64,000 bases of DNA from Enterococcus ureilyticus (GCF_001730315.1 NZ_MIKC01000039.1:62001-126000); one strand, 5' to 3'; counted from the stretch's first letter, positions 26,488 through 36,307 are shown. Numbers and translations: made by a program. Notes: generated by a model not told the origin, from the letters alone.

Positions 26488-27689
26488 TCGACTTTCCCCA
26501 TATGATTCCTTATGCGAATCCAATTTATTTTATTTACTTACTGATCGCTCTAGCACCAATGATTCTCACCTTATTGATCAAAGGAAAACGCTGGGCATGG
26601 TATCAAGTGTTGATCACGTTATTATTTTTATATATGAGTTTTGGCGGTGAGGACTGGAAACAAGGCGTAGCGTTGATCGTTTATGTTATTTGGCAGACGA
26701 TTCTAGTCTGGTTTTACTTTCATTATCGTCAAAAGAAAAATGCAAGTCTAATTTTTTATTTAGCTGTATTTTTAGCCATTTTGCCGCTGACCTTAGTAAA
26801 AGTTGTACCTTTTGTTTCAGGTCATGCGTCACTTTTAGGCTTTTTAGGAATTTCTTATCTAACGTTTAAATCGGTACAAATCATTATGGAAATGCGTGAT
26901 GGTTCGATCAAAGAATATAATATTTTTCGTTATATTGAATTCCTATTATTCTTTCCAACAATTTCGTCGGGTCCAATCGATCGCTACCGACGTTTTGAAA
27001 AAGATGTGGAAAATCCGCCGACACCTGAAAAATATGTCGACTTTCTAGGAAAAGGAATTCATAATTTTTTTCTAGGATTTTTATATAAATTTATTATTGG
27101 CTATTATTTTGGCCAAGTATTGATGCCAGTTGTAGCGAAGATGGCTATAAAGACAGGTGGTTTCTCTTGGGAATTAGTTGCTTATATGTATATTTACAGC
27201 ATGTATTTGTTTTTTGATTTTGCTGGTTACAGTTTGTTTGCAGTTGGTACAAGTTATTTGATGGGGTACGATACACCCATTAACTTTAACAAACCTTTCT
27301 TGAGTTGGAATATCAAGGAATTTTGGAATCGTTGGCATATGACCTTATCTTTTTGGTTCCGCGATTATGTGTATATGCGCTTAATGTTTACTTTGATCAA
27401 GAAAAAAGTCTTTAAAAGTAGAATCGTTGCTTCAAATGTTGGTTATTTTGCCTTATTCTTGTTAATGGGTGTCTGGCATGGGCTAACATGGTATTATCTG
27501 GCTTACGGATTATACCATGCCGCACTGATTTGTTTGACAGATGCGTGGCTGCGTTTTAAAAAGAAACATAAGAAACAGATTCCTTCGAATAAATTCACCC
27601 ATGCGTTTGCGATTTTCTTAACGTTTAATGCAGTTTGCTTTAGTTTCTTGATTTTTTCAGGATTTTTAGATACATTATTCTTTAAATAA
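26484..27689 (+). CDS. dltB: D-alanyl transfer membrane protein DltB (MBOAT family)
   Basis: A 401-residue polytopic membrane O-acyltransferase moving D-Ala from DltC across the membrane to teichoic acid. The MBOAT signature includes FWNRWHMTLSFWFRDYVY and the catalytic His in MGVWHGLTW. It overlaps dltA by 4 bp. Confidence 0.97.
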   Translation: MIDFPHMIPYANPIYFIYLLIALAPMILTLLIKGKRWAWYQVLITLLFLYMSFGGEDWKQGVALIVYVIWQTILVWFYFHYRQKKNASLIFYLAVFLAILPLTLVKVVPFVSGHASLLGFLGISYLTFKSVQIIMEMRDGSIKEYNIFRYIEFLLFFPTISSGPIDRYRRFEKDVENPPTPEKYVDFLGKGIHNFFLGFLYKFIIGYYFGQVLMPVVAKMAIKTGGFSWELVAYMYIYSMYLFFDFAGYSLFAVGTSYLMGYDTPINFNKPFLSWNIKEFWNRWHMTLSFWFRDYVYMRLMFTLIKKKVFKSRIVASNVGYFALFLLMGVWHGLTWYYLAYGLYHAALICLTDAWLRFKKKHKKQIPSNKFTHAFAIFLTFNAVCFSFLIFSGFLDTLFFK

Positions 27690-27738
27690 AAACAAAATAA
27701 CTTACAGTTAACAGCTGTACAATGAAGGAGAATAACAC

Positions 27739-27975
27739 ATGAATATAGAAGAAACAGTTTTAGATATTTTAGAAGAAATTGCGGGAACAGATGAAGTAAA
27801 AGAAAATAGAGAGGTTGATTTATTTGAAGAAGGGTTGATGGATTCGCTGGCAACAGTTCAGCTGTTAGTTGAAATCGATGGACAATTAGGTGTACAAGTA
27901 CCAGTTTCAGAATTTGACCGCGATTTGTGGAACACCCCTAATAAAGTTATCGAACAAGTGAAAGCATTACAATAA
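27739..27975 (+). CDS. dltC: D-alanyl carrier protein
   Basis: A 78-residue acyl-carrier-like protein; phosphopantetheine attaches at Ser36 in LMDSL. AAGGAG precedes the ATG. Its stop overlaps the ATG of dltD (TAATG). Confidence 0.97.
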   Translation: MNIEETVLDILEEIAGTDEVKENREVDLFEEGLMDSLATVQLLVEIDGQLGVQVPVSEFDRDLWNTPNKVIEQVKALQ

Positions 27976-29243
27976 TGAGCATGAAGAAAAAAATCTTTGG
28001 AATCTTTGGGCCAATCTTGATTTCTGCGGTTCTGTTAGTCATTTTTTTCTTTGCACCGTTTAAAATTGATATGGGGAGTAAACGTGTTTTATCGAATGCT
28101 TCCACTTCTATGGCAACGAATGTATTAAGAGGAAATGCAATTAAAAATAAGGCAATAGGTTCAAAGGATTATATTCCATTCTTTGGCTCATCTGAATTGA
28201 GTCGGATTAGTCCGTTTCATCCTTCTGTTTTAGCAGAAAAATATGATCGGAATTATCGCCCGTTTTTATTAGGTGCTCCTGGTACACAATCTTTAACACA
28301 GGCGTTGATGATGCAATCCATGGGGGAGAACCTTTCGCATAAAAAAGTAGTTTTTATTCTCTCACCTCAGTGGTTTGTGAAAGACGGCGTAACCAATGAT
28401 TACTTCAATGCCTATTATTCTGAGTTACAAACCTATCAGTGGGTCAGTGATTTGAAAAAGATAACGATAGATGATATTTATCTAGCTAAGCGCTTAAAGG
28501 ATTTTCCAAAAGTAAAAGAAGATAAACGTTTAGATAGTTCTTTAAACGATATTATCTCAGAACGATTACCAAGTAAATCAGACAAGCAGTACATTGATTT
28601 GATGATCAATATGTTTTCCCATGAAGATGAATTATTTGGAAAAATTGGTATGGTAAGCAAAGATAAAGCGATTGAAAAAGCTGAACAAAAATTACCTAAT
28701 GAATACAATATTAATGAATTAGACCACTTAGCGACAGAGATTGGTCAAAAGGCTACTAGTAATAATTCTTTTGAAATTTCTAATTCCTTTTATAATAAAC
28801 GACTAAAAAAGAAATTAAATCATTTAGAAAATTCACAGGTGAAATATGATTATCGTTTCTCGCCTGAGTTCTCAGATTTACAACTAGTTTTAAGCCAGTT
28901 GGCTCAGGAGAATGCTGAAGTATTGTTTATTATCCCACCCGTGAACAAGCATTGGTCGGATTTTACAGGACTTTCTCAAGAAATGTTGCAAGAATTCGCA
29001 AAAAAGGTCAAATATCAATTGACTAGTCAAGGATTCACCAATATTGCAGATTTTACTAAAGATTGTGATACGCAATATTTTATGGCAGATACGATTCATT
29101 TAGGTTGGCGTGGTTGGCTCGCTGCGGATCAACGAATTCAACCTTTTCTTGAAAAAGAGTCAGCTAAAAAACCAAGTTATCAGCTCGATCCATCATATTA
29201 TTCAAAAGAATGGCAGCTAAAAGAACCTTCAAAGATAAAATAA
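27975..29243 (+). CDS. dltD: D-alanyl-lipoteichoic acid biosynthesis protein DltD
   Basis: A 422-residue membrane-anchored extracellular protein with an SGNH-like fold. An N-terminal helix (~5-27) is followed by the FFGSSELSR nucleophile segment, APGTQSL, and a C-terminal ADTIHLGWRGW catalytic Asp-x-x-His. It completes D-alanylation of teichoic acid. It is the last gene of dltXABCD. Confidence 0.96.
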   Translation: MSMKKKIFGIFGPILISAVLLVIFFFAPFKIDMGSKRVLSNASTSMATNVLRGNAIKNKAIGSKDYIPFFGSSELSRISPFHPSVLAEKYDRNYRPFLLGAPGTQSLTQALMMQSMGENLSHKKVVFILSPQWFVKDGVTNDYFNAYYSELQTYQWVSDLKKITIDDIYLAKRLKDFPKVKEDKRLDSSLNDIISERLPSKSDKQYIDLMINMFSHEDELFGKIGMVSKDKAIEKAEQKLPNEYNINELDHLATEIGQKATSNNSFEISNSFYNKRLKKKLNHLENSQVKYDYRFSPEFSDLQLVLSQLAQENAEVLFIIPPVNKHWSDFTGLSQEMLQEFAKKVKYQLTSQGFTNIADFTKDCDTQYFMADTIHLGWRGWLAADQRIQPFLEKESAKKPSYQLDPSYYSKEWQLKEPSKIK

Positions 29244-29252
29244 TTAAAAGCA

Positions 29253-29335
29253 AGGTTGGGACAGGAGTGTTTAATCCCGAGAAATAAGAAGGGATTGCTT
29301 CTGCTCCCACCGTTTATACGGATTCCTTGAGTCTT
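29253..29335 (+). repeat. dispersed intergenic hairpin repeat, copy 2 (3' truncated)
   Basis: The outer stem GGGACAGGAG / CTTCTGCTCCC and inner stem ATCCC / GGGAT enclose GAGAAATAAGAA. The copy stops at TTGAGTC, lacking the second hairpin seen at 31669 and 42140. It lies just after dltD. The rest of 29336-29490 shows no gene. Confidence 0.7.
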
Positions 29336-29495
29336 ATTTAAATTAAATTTTTAGTAGTGTTGGTAATGCTTTTTATGGTTACTAATAGTTTGGTTCCTGT
29401 AATCAGTCTGGTTGAACCGTTAATATCAGAGGGAACGTCTGAAACTTCAATTGGAAAAAAATAGAGAAAAGATAATTTTTTAGTGAAAGCCAAAT

Positions 29496-29540
29496 AGTGA
29501 TAGAAGCTCCTCAGTTGGAGGCTGTTTCTATCACTTTTTT
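29496..29540 (+). terminator. terminator downstream of dltD region
   Basis: AGTGATAGAA...CTCC pairs with GGAG...TTTCTATCACT and is followed by TTTTTT. Confidence 0.85.
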
Positions 29541-29656
29541 CACTATTCAGTTAGTTTTTCAAGAATGGTAAGAAGTGATATAATACGATTAATGATAATT
29601 GAGTCGGACCAAAGCTGAACGAGCTCGTTCAACTTTTAAATTTAGGAGGGAATATT

Positions 29657-30739
29657 TTGGATCAAAAAGAAGAACGTTTATTAATAGACTTGACCACTGC
29701 TAAAGGAGTACCAGGCAACGAAGAGGAAGTCAGAGAGCTATTTAAAAAATATGCTGAACCTTTTGCAGATAAAATCATGTATGATGGTTTAGGCAGTATC
29801 ATTGCAAAACGTGTCGGTGATAAAGAAGGACCAAAAATTTTCTTCTCAGGACATTTAGATGAAGTTGGTTTTATGGTGACTCAAATCACAGAACAAGGGT
29901 TTATTAAATTCCAAACACTGGGTGGCTGGTGGGGACAAGTAATGCTGGCACAACAAGTTCAAATCAAAACAGGCAAAGGAGATTTATTTCATGGTGTGAT
30001 CGGCTCCAAACCACCACATGTTTTGACAGCAGAAGCGAGAAAACAACCTTACGATGTTGCAGATATGTTTATCGATATTGGTGCATCTAGTGACAAACAA
30101 GTCGCAGAGTGGGGCATCAAACCAGGAGATATGATCACGCCTTACATTGAATATCGTCGGATGAATGGGACCAAGTTTAGGTTAGCCAAAGCATGGGACA
30201 ATCGTATTGGTACGGCGGTATCACTAAGAGTATTGGAAAATCTAGCCGCACAAGGACATCCGAACATCTTATTTGCAGGAAGTGATGTACAAGAAGAAGT
30301 TGGTTTACGCGGTGCACAAACAAGTACGCATTTAGTTGACCCAGATATTGCCTTTGCACTTGATACTGGAACAGCAGGGGACACGCCAGGCATGACGCCT
30401 AAAGAAGCAGACTCTGAATTAGGAAAAGGCCCACAAATCTTGATTTTCGATGCGTCGATGATTCCACATAAAAAATTACGCGATTTTGTGATCCAAGTGG
30501 CACAAGAAAATAATATTCCGTTCCAATACACTGTCATTACAGGTGGTGGTACTGATGCGGGTAGAATGCATCTAACTAAAAATGGCGTACCATCATTAGC
30601 AATCACAGTTCCAGTTCGTTATTTACATTCTCACACATCAATAATCCATGAAGACGATTATTTAAATACCGTCAAATTAGTAACAGAAGTAGTGAAACGA
30701 CTAGATAAAGAAACTGTAAATAAGCTTCGCAGTTATTAA
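29657..30739 (+). CDS. M42 family metallopeptidase (glutamyl aminopeptidase type)
   Basis: A 360-residue dinuclear-zinc aminopeptidase of the PepA/FrvX family, probably a self-assembling tetrahedral complex in the cytoplasm. Metal-binding motifs are visible: [24 protein letters not shown] and ALDTGTAGD, with a late H in YLHSHTS. The start is TTG with AGGAGGG 6 bp upstream. A paralogue is encoded at 58261-59346. Confidence 0.92.
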   Translation: MDQKEERLLIDLTTAKGVPGNEEEVRELFKKYAEPFADKIMYDGLGSIIAKRVGDKEGPKIFFSGHLDEVGFMVTQITEQGFIKFQTLGGWWGQVMLAQQVQIKTGKGDLFHGVIGSKPPHVLTAEARKQPYDVADMFIDIGASSDKQVAEWGIKPGDMITPYIEYRRMNGTKFRLAKAWDNRIGTAVSLRVLENLAAQGHPNILFAGSDVQEEVGLRGAQTSTHLVDPDIAFALDTGTAGDTPGMTPKEADSELGKGPQILIFDASMIPHKKLRDFVIQVAQENNIPFQYTVITGGGTDAGRMHLTKNGVPSLAITVPVRYLHSHTSIIHEDDYLNTVKLVTEVVKRLDKETVNKLRSY

Positions 30740-30760
30740 ACTAAAAAGGAGAATTTTCAC

Positions 30761-31558
30761 ATGAAGAGTCAAATTACAAATGCAATGCATCGAGAGCAAG
30801 CTCGAATATCATTAAAAGATCAATGGGGAACGATGGCCTGGATTACCTTTTTAGCTGCCTTTATTCGTTTTATGATTGGTTCAGTAGTTGGCGGTATTGC
30901 CAATCTACCAAAAGAGAGTGCTGGAAGTAATGTTATGTCATTTTTGCTAAATAACTTTCTCTTTTTTGCGATTACCTATGGTACTTATTATTGTGCGTTA
31001 CAAGTATTACGTGGTAAAAAAGTTCAGTCGGGCATGTTAACAACTATTTTTCAAGGCAAGTTTTATCTGCCAATGTTGCTGATCAATCTTATCCAATACC
31101 TTGTTGAATTAGTGATGAATTTAATTTTGTTATTACCAGTCCTTATCTTCTCAGGAGGCACACTGTATTTTGGCTTGATGTTTAACACCGTTTCTGTTGA
31201 TCACATTCAATCTGAAATGGGTGGAGATATCTTTTTGGGTTTACTGCTAATTGGTTTTGGATTTTTAATGATTTTAATTGGGGTCTTTATTAGTGGGGTC
31301 TTCCAATTTGCTATTTGGGTAAAAATGGATGATCCAGAGCTATCTGTCGGAGATACTCTTAAATACGCATTATTCTTGATGAAAGGCCGTTTTGGTCAAT
31401 ATTTACTTTTACAAATTTCTTTTATCGGCTGGTTCATTATCGGTGCTTTAGTTTTTGGAATCGGTTTGTTTTGGGTGTTTCCTTATCATGACGTTGCTAT
31501 CGCAAGTTTTTACGATACAGCTCGTGAAGAAAAAGGGGCACCGGCAGTTGTAGAATAA
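30761..31558 (+). CDS. DUF975 family integral membrane protein
   Basis: A 265-residue protein with about five or six membrane helices, matching the DUF975 (YciC-like) group. AAAGGAG precedes the ATG. It follows the M42 gene by 21 bp and may be co-transcribed. No biochemical role is known for the family. Confidence 0.8.
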   Translation: MKSQITNAMHREQARISLKDQWGTMAWITFLAAFIRFMIGSVVGGIANLPKESAGSNVMSFLLNNFLFFAITYGTYYCALQVLRGKKVQSGMLTTIFQGKFYLPMLLINLIQYLVELVMNLILLLPVLIFSGGTLYFGLMFNTVSVDHIQSEMGGDIFLGLLLIGFGFLMILIGVFISGVFQFAIWVKMDDPELSVGDTLKYALFLMKGRFGQYLLLQISFIGWFIIGALVFGIGLFWVFPYHDVAIASFYDTAREEKGAPAVVE

Positions 31559-31668
31559 GTATTTAGTAACTTATCGATAATTGAAAAATATATCTTTAGT
31601 AGATTAAAATAGCAAACGACCGTTGGTTCAACAGCTTTAGTCTAAGTGCTTTGTAAGAAAGTAAAGAG

Positions 31669-31898
31669 GTTGGGACAGGAGTGTTTAATCCCGAGAAATA
31701 AGAAGGAATTCACGAAAATTGCTCTTCAAATTTTTGTGAATTTCAGCTTATTTCCGAATCCTTCAAATCTTAGTGCTTTAGCACTTAGAATTTGATGTGA
31801 TCGAAGCGAAGCGTAGTGATTGCTTCTGCTCCCACCGTTTATACGGATTCTTTGAGTCTGAGATAACTCGTAGAGTTATGTCCAAGACTCTTTTTTTG
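31669..31898 (+). repeat. dispersed intergenic hairpin repeat, copy 3, interrupted by a nested insertion
   Basis: The left part (GGGACAGGAG...GAGAAATAAGAAGG, to 31706) and right part (GATTGCTTCTGCTCCC, from 31818) are the same element as at 29253, split by 111 bp. A second hairpin, GAGTCTGAGATAACTC with its complement, ends in TTTTTTT, so a full copy finishes as a terminator. It lies between DUF975 and the MBL gene. Confidence 0.75.
31707..31817. repeat. nested palindromic insertion inside the hairpin repeat
   Basis: A 111-bp insert made of two hairpins. The first pairs AATTCACGAAAATT with AATTTTTGTGAATT. The second pairs TCAAATCTTAGTGCT with AGCACTTAGAATTTGA. The segment 31759-31818 is 51/60 identical to the reverse complement of 45441-45500. 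Confidence 0.65.
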
Positions 31899-31978
31899 AT
31901 TTATCATGTTTGTTTCTGTCAATGATTTCCTTTTTTGTGTTACCATTAGGTGAAGACGAATCAAGGAGGTAGATGAAA

Positions 31979-32719
31979 TTGAAAATAACCATTTTGGGCT
32001 GCTTAGGCGCTTATCCGTATAAAGGAGAAGGAACCAGTTCTTACCTGATAGAATCAGATGATTTTAAGCTGTTGTTAGATGCTGGAAGCACAACCTTAGT
32101 CAATTTAGAGGAGCATCTTGATCCCTTAAAGCTAGATGCCGTGATTTTGTCCCATTATCATTACGATCATATTGCTGATCTTGGTGTGCTGCAGTATTAC
32201 CGTCAATTATATCCAGTGATGGAACCAACACCTATATTGCCAATTTATGGACATACAGATGATGCTGTTCATTTTGAATCGTTGAATATGTCTGGGGTAT
32301 CAAAAGCCGTCCCTTATTTTGAAGCAGAGGAATTAAAATTAGGCCCCTTTCTCATAACCTTCATGAAAACCATTCATCCAGTTCCTTGTTATGCGATGCG
32401 TTTTGTAGAGGAAAAAACAGGTAAAGTGTTTGTTTTCACTGGTGATTCGGGCTATTTGGAAAGTTTTGTTGATTTTGCGAAAGATGCAGATGTTTTTTTA
32501 GCAGATACTTATTTGTTTGAAGGAAACGAACACCACCATGCTCATTTTACTGCCAAAGAGTCTGGAGAAATCGCCAAAGCAGCGCATGTCCAAAATCTTA
32601 TTCTGACCCATTTACCGCAACATGGTTCATTAGAAGAACTAAGAAGACAAGCTGAAAATGCCGCTGGTAGCCATGTGTCCGTTAGTTTAGCAAAGAAAAA
32701 TTTAGTGATTAAAATTTAA
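31979..32719 (+). CDS. MBL-fold metallohydrolase (YhfI-like)
   Basis: A 246-residue beta-lactamase-fold hydrolase, RNase Z-like subgroup. The HYHYDHIADL metal-binding motif, FTGDSGY and a late LTHLPQ His are visible. TTG 31979 is preferred since AAGGAGGT (31963-31970) sits 8 bp upstream; an in-frame ATG at 31973 is only 2 bp from it. Substrate unknown. It is followed 12 bp later by the lipoate ligase gene, so they probably share a transcript. Confidence 0.88.
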   Translation: MKITILGCLGAYPYKGEGTSSYLIESDDFKLLLDAGSTTLVNLEEHLDPLKLDAVILSHYHYDHIADLGVLQYYRQLYPVMEPTPILPIYGHTDDAVHFESLNMSGVSKAVPYFEAEELKLGPFLITFMKTIHPVPCYAMRFVEEKTGKVFVFTGDSGYLESFVDFAKDADVFLADTYLFEGNEHHHAHFTAKESGEIAKAAHVQNLILTHLPQHGSLEELRRQAENAAGSHVSVSLAKKNLVIKI

Positions 32720-32731
32720 GGAGTGGTAAAC

Positions 32732-33736
32732 ATGATTTTTGTTCCAAATGAAAATAATGATCCAAGAATCAACTTAGCAATTGAAACGTATTTATTAAAA
32801 GAAAAATCGTTAGATGAACCGATTCTCCTATTCTATATTAATGATCCCTCCATTATTATTGGACGCAACCAAAATACGATTGCTGAGATCAACAAAGAAT
32901 ATGTAGATGAACATGGCATTCATGTTGTTCGCCGTTTAAGTGGTGGTGGAGCTGTTTATCATGATCATGGAAACTTGAACTTTAGTTTTATCATGCCAGA
33001 TGATGGAAATTCTTTCCGTGATTTTGCAAAAGTGACTCAACCAATTATTCAAGCACTCCATGAGCTAGGTGTTTCGGGTGCTGAATTAAAAGGGCGCAAC
33101 GATTTAGTTATTGATGGAATGAAGTTCTCTGGAAATGCGATGTATGCAACGGCAGGGAGAATGTTTGCGCATGGTACTTTGATGTTTGATAGTGATATCA
33201 ATGAGGTAGTGAACACATTAAAAGTTCGCAAAGATAAAATAGAATCAAAAGGGATTAAATCTGTCCGTTCTCGAGTGACAAACATCAAACCGTTTTTACC
33301 AGCGGATAAGCAAGAAATGACGACAGAAGAGTTTTGTGAAGATATTTTATTGAAAATATTTGGTGTAAACGACGTTGATCAAGTAAAAACATACGAATTA
33401 ACGGATGAAGACTGGGAAAAAATCAACAAAATTTCCGATGAATACTATCGTAATTGGGATTGGAATTATGGCAAGTCACCAGCGTTTAACTTAGAACGTC
33501 ATCAGCGTTTTCCGATTGGTTCCATCGATGCTCAGATGAATGTAGAAGAGGGAATAATCAAAGAAATCAAAATCTTTGGCGATTTCTTTGGACTCGGTGA
33601 AATCAAAGATGTAGAAGATATTTTGACTGGTACAAAATATGAAAAATCAGCAATCGAAGCAGCAGTTGATCAGATTGATATCAAAAAATATTTTGGTAAC
33701 ATTGAAAAAGAAGACTTGGTAAACTTATTGTATTAA
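32732..33736 (+). CDS. lplA: lipoate--protein ligase
   Basis: A 334-residue enzyme attaching free lipoate to 2-oxoacid dehydrogenase E2 subunits. The adenylation core shows RRLSGGGAVYHDHGNLNFSF-type residues (shown here from RRLSGGGAV onward), NDLVIDGMKFSGNA and a C-terminal accessory domain. AAGGAG lies 8 bp before ATG 32732. Confidence 0.95.
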   Translation: MIFVPNENNDPRINLAIETYLLKEKSLDEPILLFYINDPSIIIGRNQNTIAEINKEYVDEHGIHVVRRLSGGGAVYHDHGNLNFSFIMPDDGNSFRDFAKVTQPIIQALHELGVSGAELKGRNDLVIDGMKFSGNAMYATAGRMFAHGTLMFDSDINEVVNTLKVRKDKIESKGIKSVRSRVTNIKPFLPADKQEMTTEEFCEDILLKIFGVNDVDQVKTYELTDEDWEKINKISDEYYRNWDWNYGKSPAFNLERHQRFPIGSIDAQMNVEEGIIKEIKIFGDFFGLGEIKDVEDILTGTKYEKSAIEAAVDQIDIKKYFGNIEKEDLVNLLY

Positions 33737-33752
33737 ACGAAAGAATAGTGAA

Positions 33753-33807
33753 AAGCGCGCATTGCTTGTTTTTATTTAAAAACAAGCAATGCGCGCTTCT
33801 ATTTTTA
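33753..33807 (+). terminator. terminator after lplA
   Basis: A long stem GCGCGCATTGCTTGTTTTT with its complement around a short A/T loop, followed by TTCTATTTTTA. Confidence 0.9.
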
Positions 33808-33894
33808 CCTCACTCATTCAGATTATAAGGCACTAGGATAGGATGTTTCGTTTTATCTCATTTATTTAGATTTTTTCCTAAAAAATCTAAATAA

Positions 33895-33923
33895 TTTACA
33901 TTATCAATTGATAAGGATATACT
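33895..33923 (+). promoter_or_regulatory. promoter of the crtN-crtM operon
   Basis: TTTACA (33895-33900) and TATACT (33918-33923) are exactly 17 bp apart, about 29 bp before the GTG start of crtN. Confidence 0.65.
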
Positions 33924-33951
33924 TAAAAAAACGAGTTGGTGGTGTATAATA

Positions 33952-35448
33952 GTGAAAAAAGTTATAGTAATTGGTGCAGGAGCTGCAGGATTAGCAGCAG
34001 CTATTCGTCTGCAACACGAAGGGTATAATGTTCATTTGTACGAGAAAAATGAACAAGTCGGTGGTAAAATGTACCAAATAAAAGAACAAGGATTTACCTT
34101 TGACGTAGGTCCGACCATCGTAATGATGCCTGAAATTTATCGTGAAGTTTTTGAACAATGTGGGAAAGACCCAGATCAATATATACCGATGAAAAAAGTT
34201 GATCCCATGTTATCCTTGAACTTTCCAAATGAAGAAACGTTGAACATGTCTTCGGATCTAGTGTCTTTAACGTCACTTTTAGAAGGTATTTCAGAAGAGG
34301 ATATGCAAGGATATCTAGAATATTTAGCAAGTATTTATAAACGGTATCAAATAGCGAAAAAGGCTTTCATCATGAAATCATTTCGTTCTTTTTGGGATTT
34401 TTATAATCCGAGATCATTGATTGATGGGTTTAGATTACACACATTTAATGATGCCTATAGTTCTATTTCAAAATTTGTAAAAGACGAAAGATTACGGAAA
34501 GCATTAGCCTTCCAAACTCTTTACATAGGGGTTTCTCCTTATAATGGTCCTTCTCTTTATACAATTATTCCTATGATTGAACTAATTTATGGCATCTGGT
34601 TTATTGAAGGTGGGATGTATACCTTGGCTACAGGAATGGCCAAAGCTTTTGAAGAGCTTGGTGGTACGATACACCTTAATACACCTGTTAAAGAAATCAT
34701 CATAGAAAATAAACAAGCAACAGGAATCAGGACAGAAGAGGGCATTATCCCGAGTGATTACGTCGTGTGTAATGCTGATTTTCCTTATGCAATGAAGTCA
34801 TTGTTACCAGATGAAAAGACTAGAGGAAAATATACCGATAAAAAAATTGATAAGTTGGATTATTCCTGTTCATGTTTCATTCTTTATCTTGGTCTGGATA
34901 AAAAATATCCAGTGGATTCACTTCATACGATTCGATTTGCTGAAGATTTTGAAAAAAATATTAATGATATTTTTGAAGATGGAAAATTACCAGATGACCC
35001 TTCATTTTATATTTATGTTCCGTCTTCAATCGATGAAAGTTTAGCGCCAGAAGGGCATGAAGGGGTTTATATTTTGGTGCCTGTTCCTGAACTCTCACAA
35101 GGAGTGGATTGGAACGAATCAACAACGCAGGCATTTCGACAAAACGTTCTCGATTTAGTCAAAAAAGAAACTATTTTCTCTGATATAGAAGAACATATCG
35201 TTTATGAATCTGTCTATACACCTAAAGAGTTCAAGCAAAATTTTAATGCTTATAATGGTGCAACGTTCGGACTGAAACCGACCTTAAAACAAAGTAACTA
35301 TTATCGTCCTCATAATAAATTCGATTATGCAGATAACCTTTATTTTTGCGGTAGTAGTACACATCCAGGGGCGGGAGTTCCGATTGTTTTAACAAGCGCT
35401 AAGTTAGCTGCGGAGGAGTTGTTGAAAGATGATAAAAAGAAAAGATGA
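33952..35448 (+). CDS. crtN: dehydrosqualene (4,4'-diapophytoene) desaturase CrtN
   Basis: A 498-residue FAD-dependent carotenoid desaturase. The N-terminal dinucleotide motif VIGAGAAGLAAAIRL continues into YEKNEQVGGKM. The C-terminal signature is FCGSSTHPGAGVPIVLTSAK. The start is GTG. With CrtM it should convert farnesyl diphosphate through diapophytoene to yellow diaponeurosporene in the membrane. The 3' end overlaps crtM by 20 bp, so the pair is an operon. Confidence 0.93.
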   Translation: MKKVIVIGAGAAGLAAAIRLQHEGYNVHLYEKNEQVGGKMYQIKEQGFTFDVGPTIVMMPEIYREVFEQCGKDPDQYIPMKKVDPMLSLNFPNEETLNMSSDLVSLTSLLEGISEEDMQGYLEYLASIYKRYQIAKKAFIMKSFRSFWDFYNPRSLIDGFRLHTFNDAYSSISKFVKDERLRKALAFQTLYIGVSPYNGPSLYTIIPMIELIYGIWFIEGGMYTLATGMAKAFEELGGTIHLNTPVKEIIIENKQATGIRTEEGIIPSDYVVCNADFPYAMKSLLPDEKTRGKYTDKKIDKLDYSCSCFILYLGLDKKYPVDSLHTIRFAEDFEKNINDIFEDGKLPDDPSFYIYVPSSIDESLAPEGHEGVYILVPVPELSQGVDWNESTTQAFRQNVLDLVKKETIFSDIEEHIVYESVYTPKEFKQNFNAYNGATFGLKPTLKQSNYYRPHNKFDYADNLYFCGSSTHPGAGVPIVLTSAKLAAEELLKDDKKKR

Positions 35449-36307
35449 CGTAACGAAACTATTTTCAATGTACGAATCAGATTTCGCTTTGTGTGAGGAA
35501 ACGATTCGCAAACATTCAAAAAGTTTTTATAAAGCCTTTTCTAAACTTCCAAAGCAAAAAGCACTAAGTATTTTTGCTATTTATTCTTTTTGTCGTGAAG
35601 CAGATGATAGCATTGATGTATTCCGTGATGTGGATCGTTTAAACAAATTAAAACGTGAATTAGATGACTTTTTAGCAGGGAAAATTCCAGATCGTTATTT
35701 TTGGAGAGCCTTAGTGCCAGTATTCGAAACCTATGAAATGAATCAACAGTCTTTTTATGATATGTTATTGGGGCAAGAGATGGATTGGACGTTTCAACAA
35801 CCTGAAACACAGACTGAATTAGAAGAATATTCTTACTATGTCGCAGGATCAGTCGGATTGATGTTGTTGCCAATTCTTTCTGATCGTCCTGATGAAATAA
35901 GAAGCCAAGCAATCCAATTAGGTGAAGCCATGCAAATCACGAATATTTTAAGAGATATCGGAGAAGACTACAATAATCAGCGAATCTATCTTCCAAAGGA
36001 AATCATGGAAAGATTTGATGTTTCACTTGATTCGTTGGAAAAAGGCATCATCAATGATTCTTTTATAGAATTATGGGAATACGAGGCAACAAGAGCTGAG
36101 CAACTATACTCAAAAGCCCAAACAATGCTGGATGCTATCCACAAAGATTGTCAAGAAGCGCTATTACTATCTATCTATTTTTACAAAGGAATTTTAAATT
36201 CAGTTAGGCAAAGCAACTATCAATGTTTTAACAAGAGAAACTTCGTGAAGAAAAGTCAGCAACTTGAATTGTATCAAAAAGCAAAAAACTATTTGAAAAC
36301 ATTATAG
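35429..36307 (+). CDS. crtM: dehydrosqualene synthase CrtM
   Basis: A 292-residue all-helical head-to-head prenyl synthase condensing two farnesyl diphosphates to 4,4'-diapophytoene. Both Asp-rich motifs are present (CREADDSID and NILRDIGEDYNN). GGAGGAG inside crtN precedes the ATG. No crtO, crtP or crtQ is adjacent, so the pigment is probably the C30 carotene rather than staphyloxanthin. Confidence 0.93.
   Translation: MIKRKDDVTKLFSMYESDFALCEETIRKHSKSFYKAFSKLPKQKALSIFAIYSFCREADDSIDVFRDVDRLNKLKRELDDFLAGKIPDRYFWRALVPVFETYEMNQQSFYDMLLGQEMDWTFQQPETQTELEEYSYYVAGSVGLMLLPILSDRPDEIRSQAIQLGEAMQITNILRDIGEDYNNQRIYLPKEIMERFDVSLDSLEKGIINDSFIELWEYEATRAEQLYSKAQTMLDAIHKDCQEALLLSIYFYKGILNSVRQSNYQCFNKRNFVKKSQQLELYQKAKNYLKTL

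Noticed and set aside
30142-30606. Long antisense open frame within the M42 peptidase gene
   Set aside because: It is a shadow frame, fully antisense to a conserved enzyme, with no start signal.
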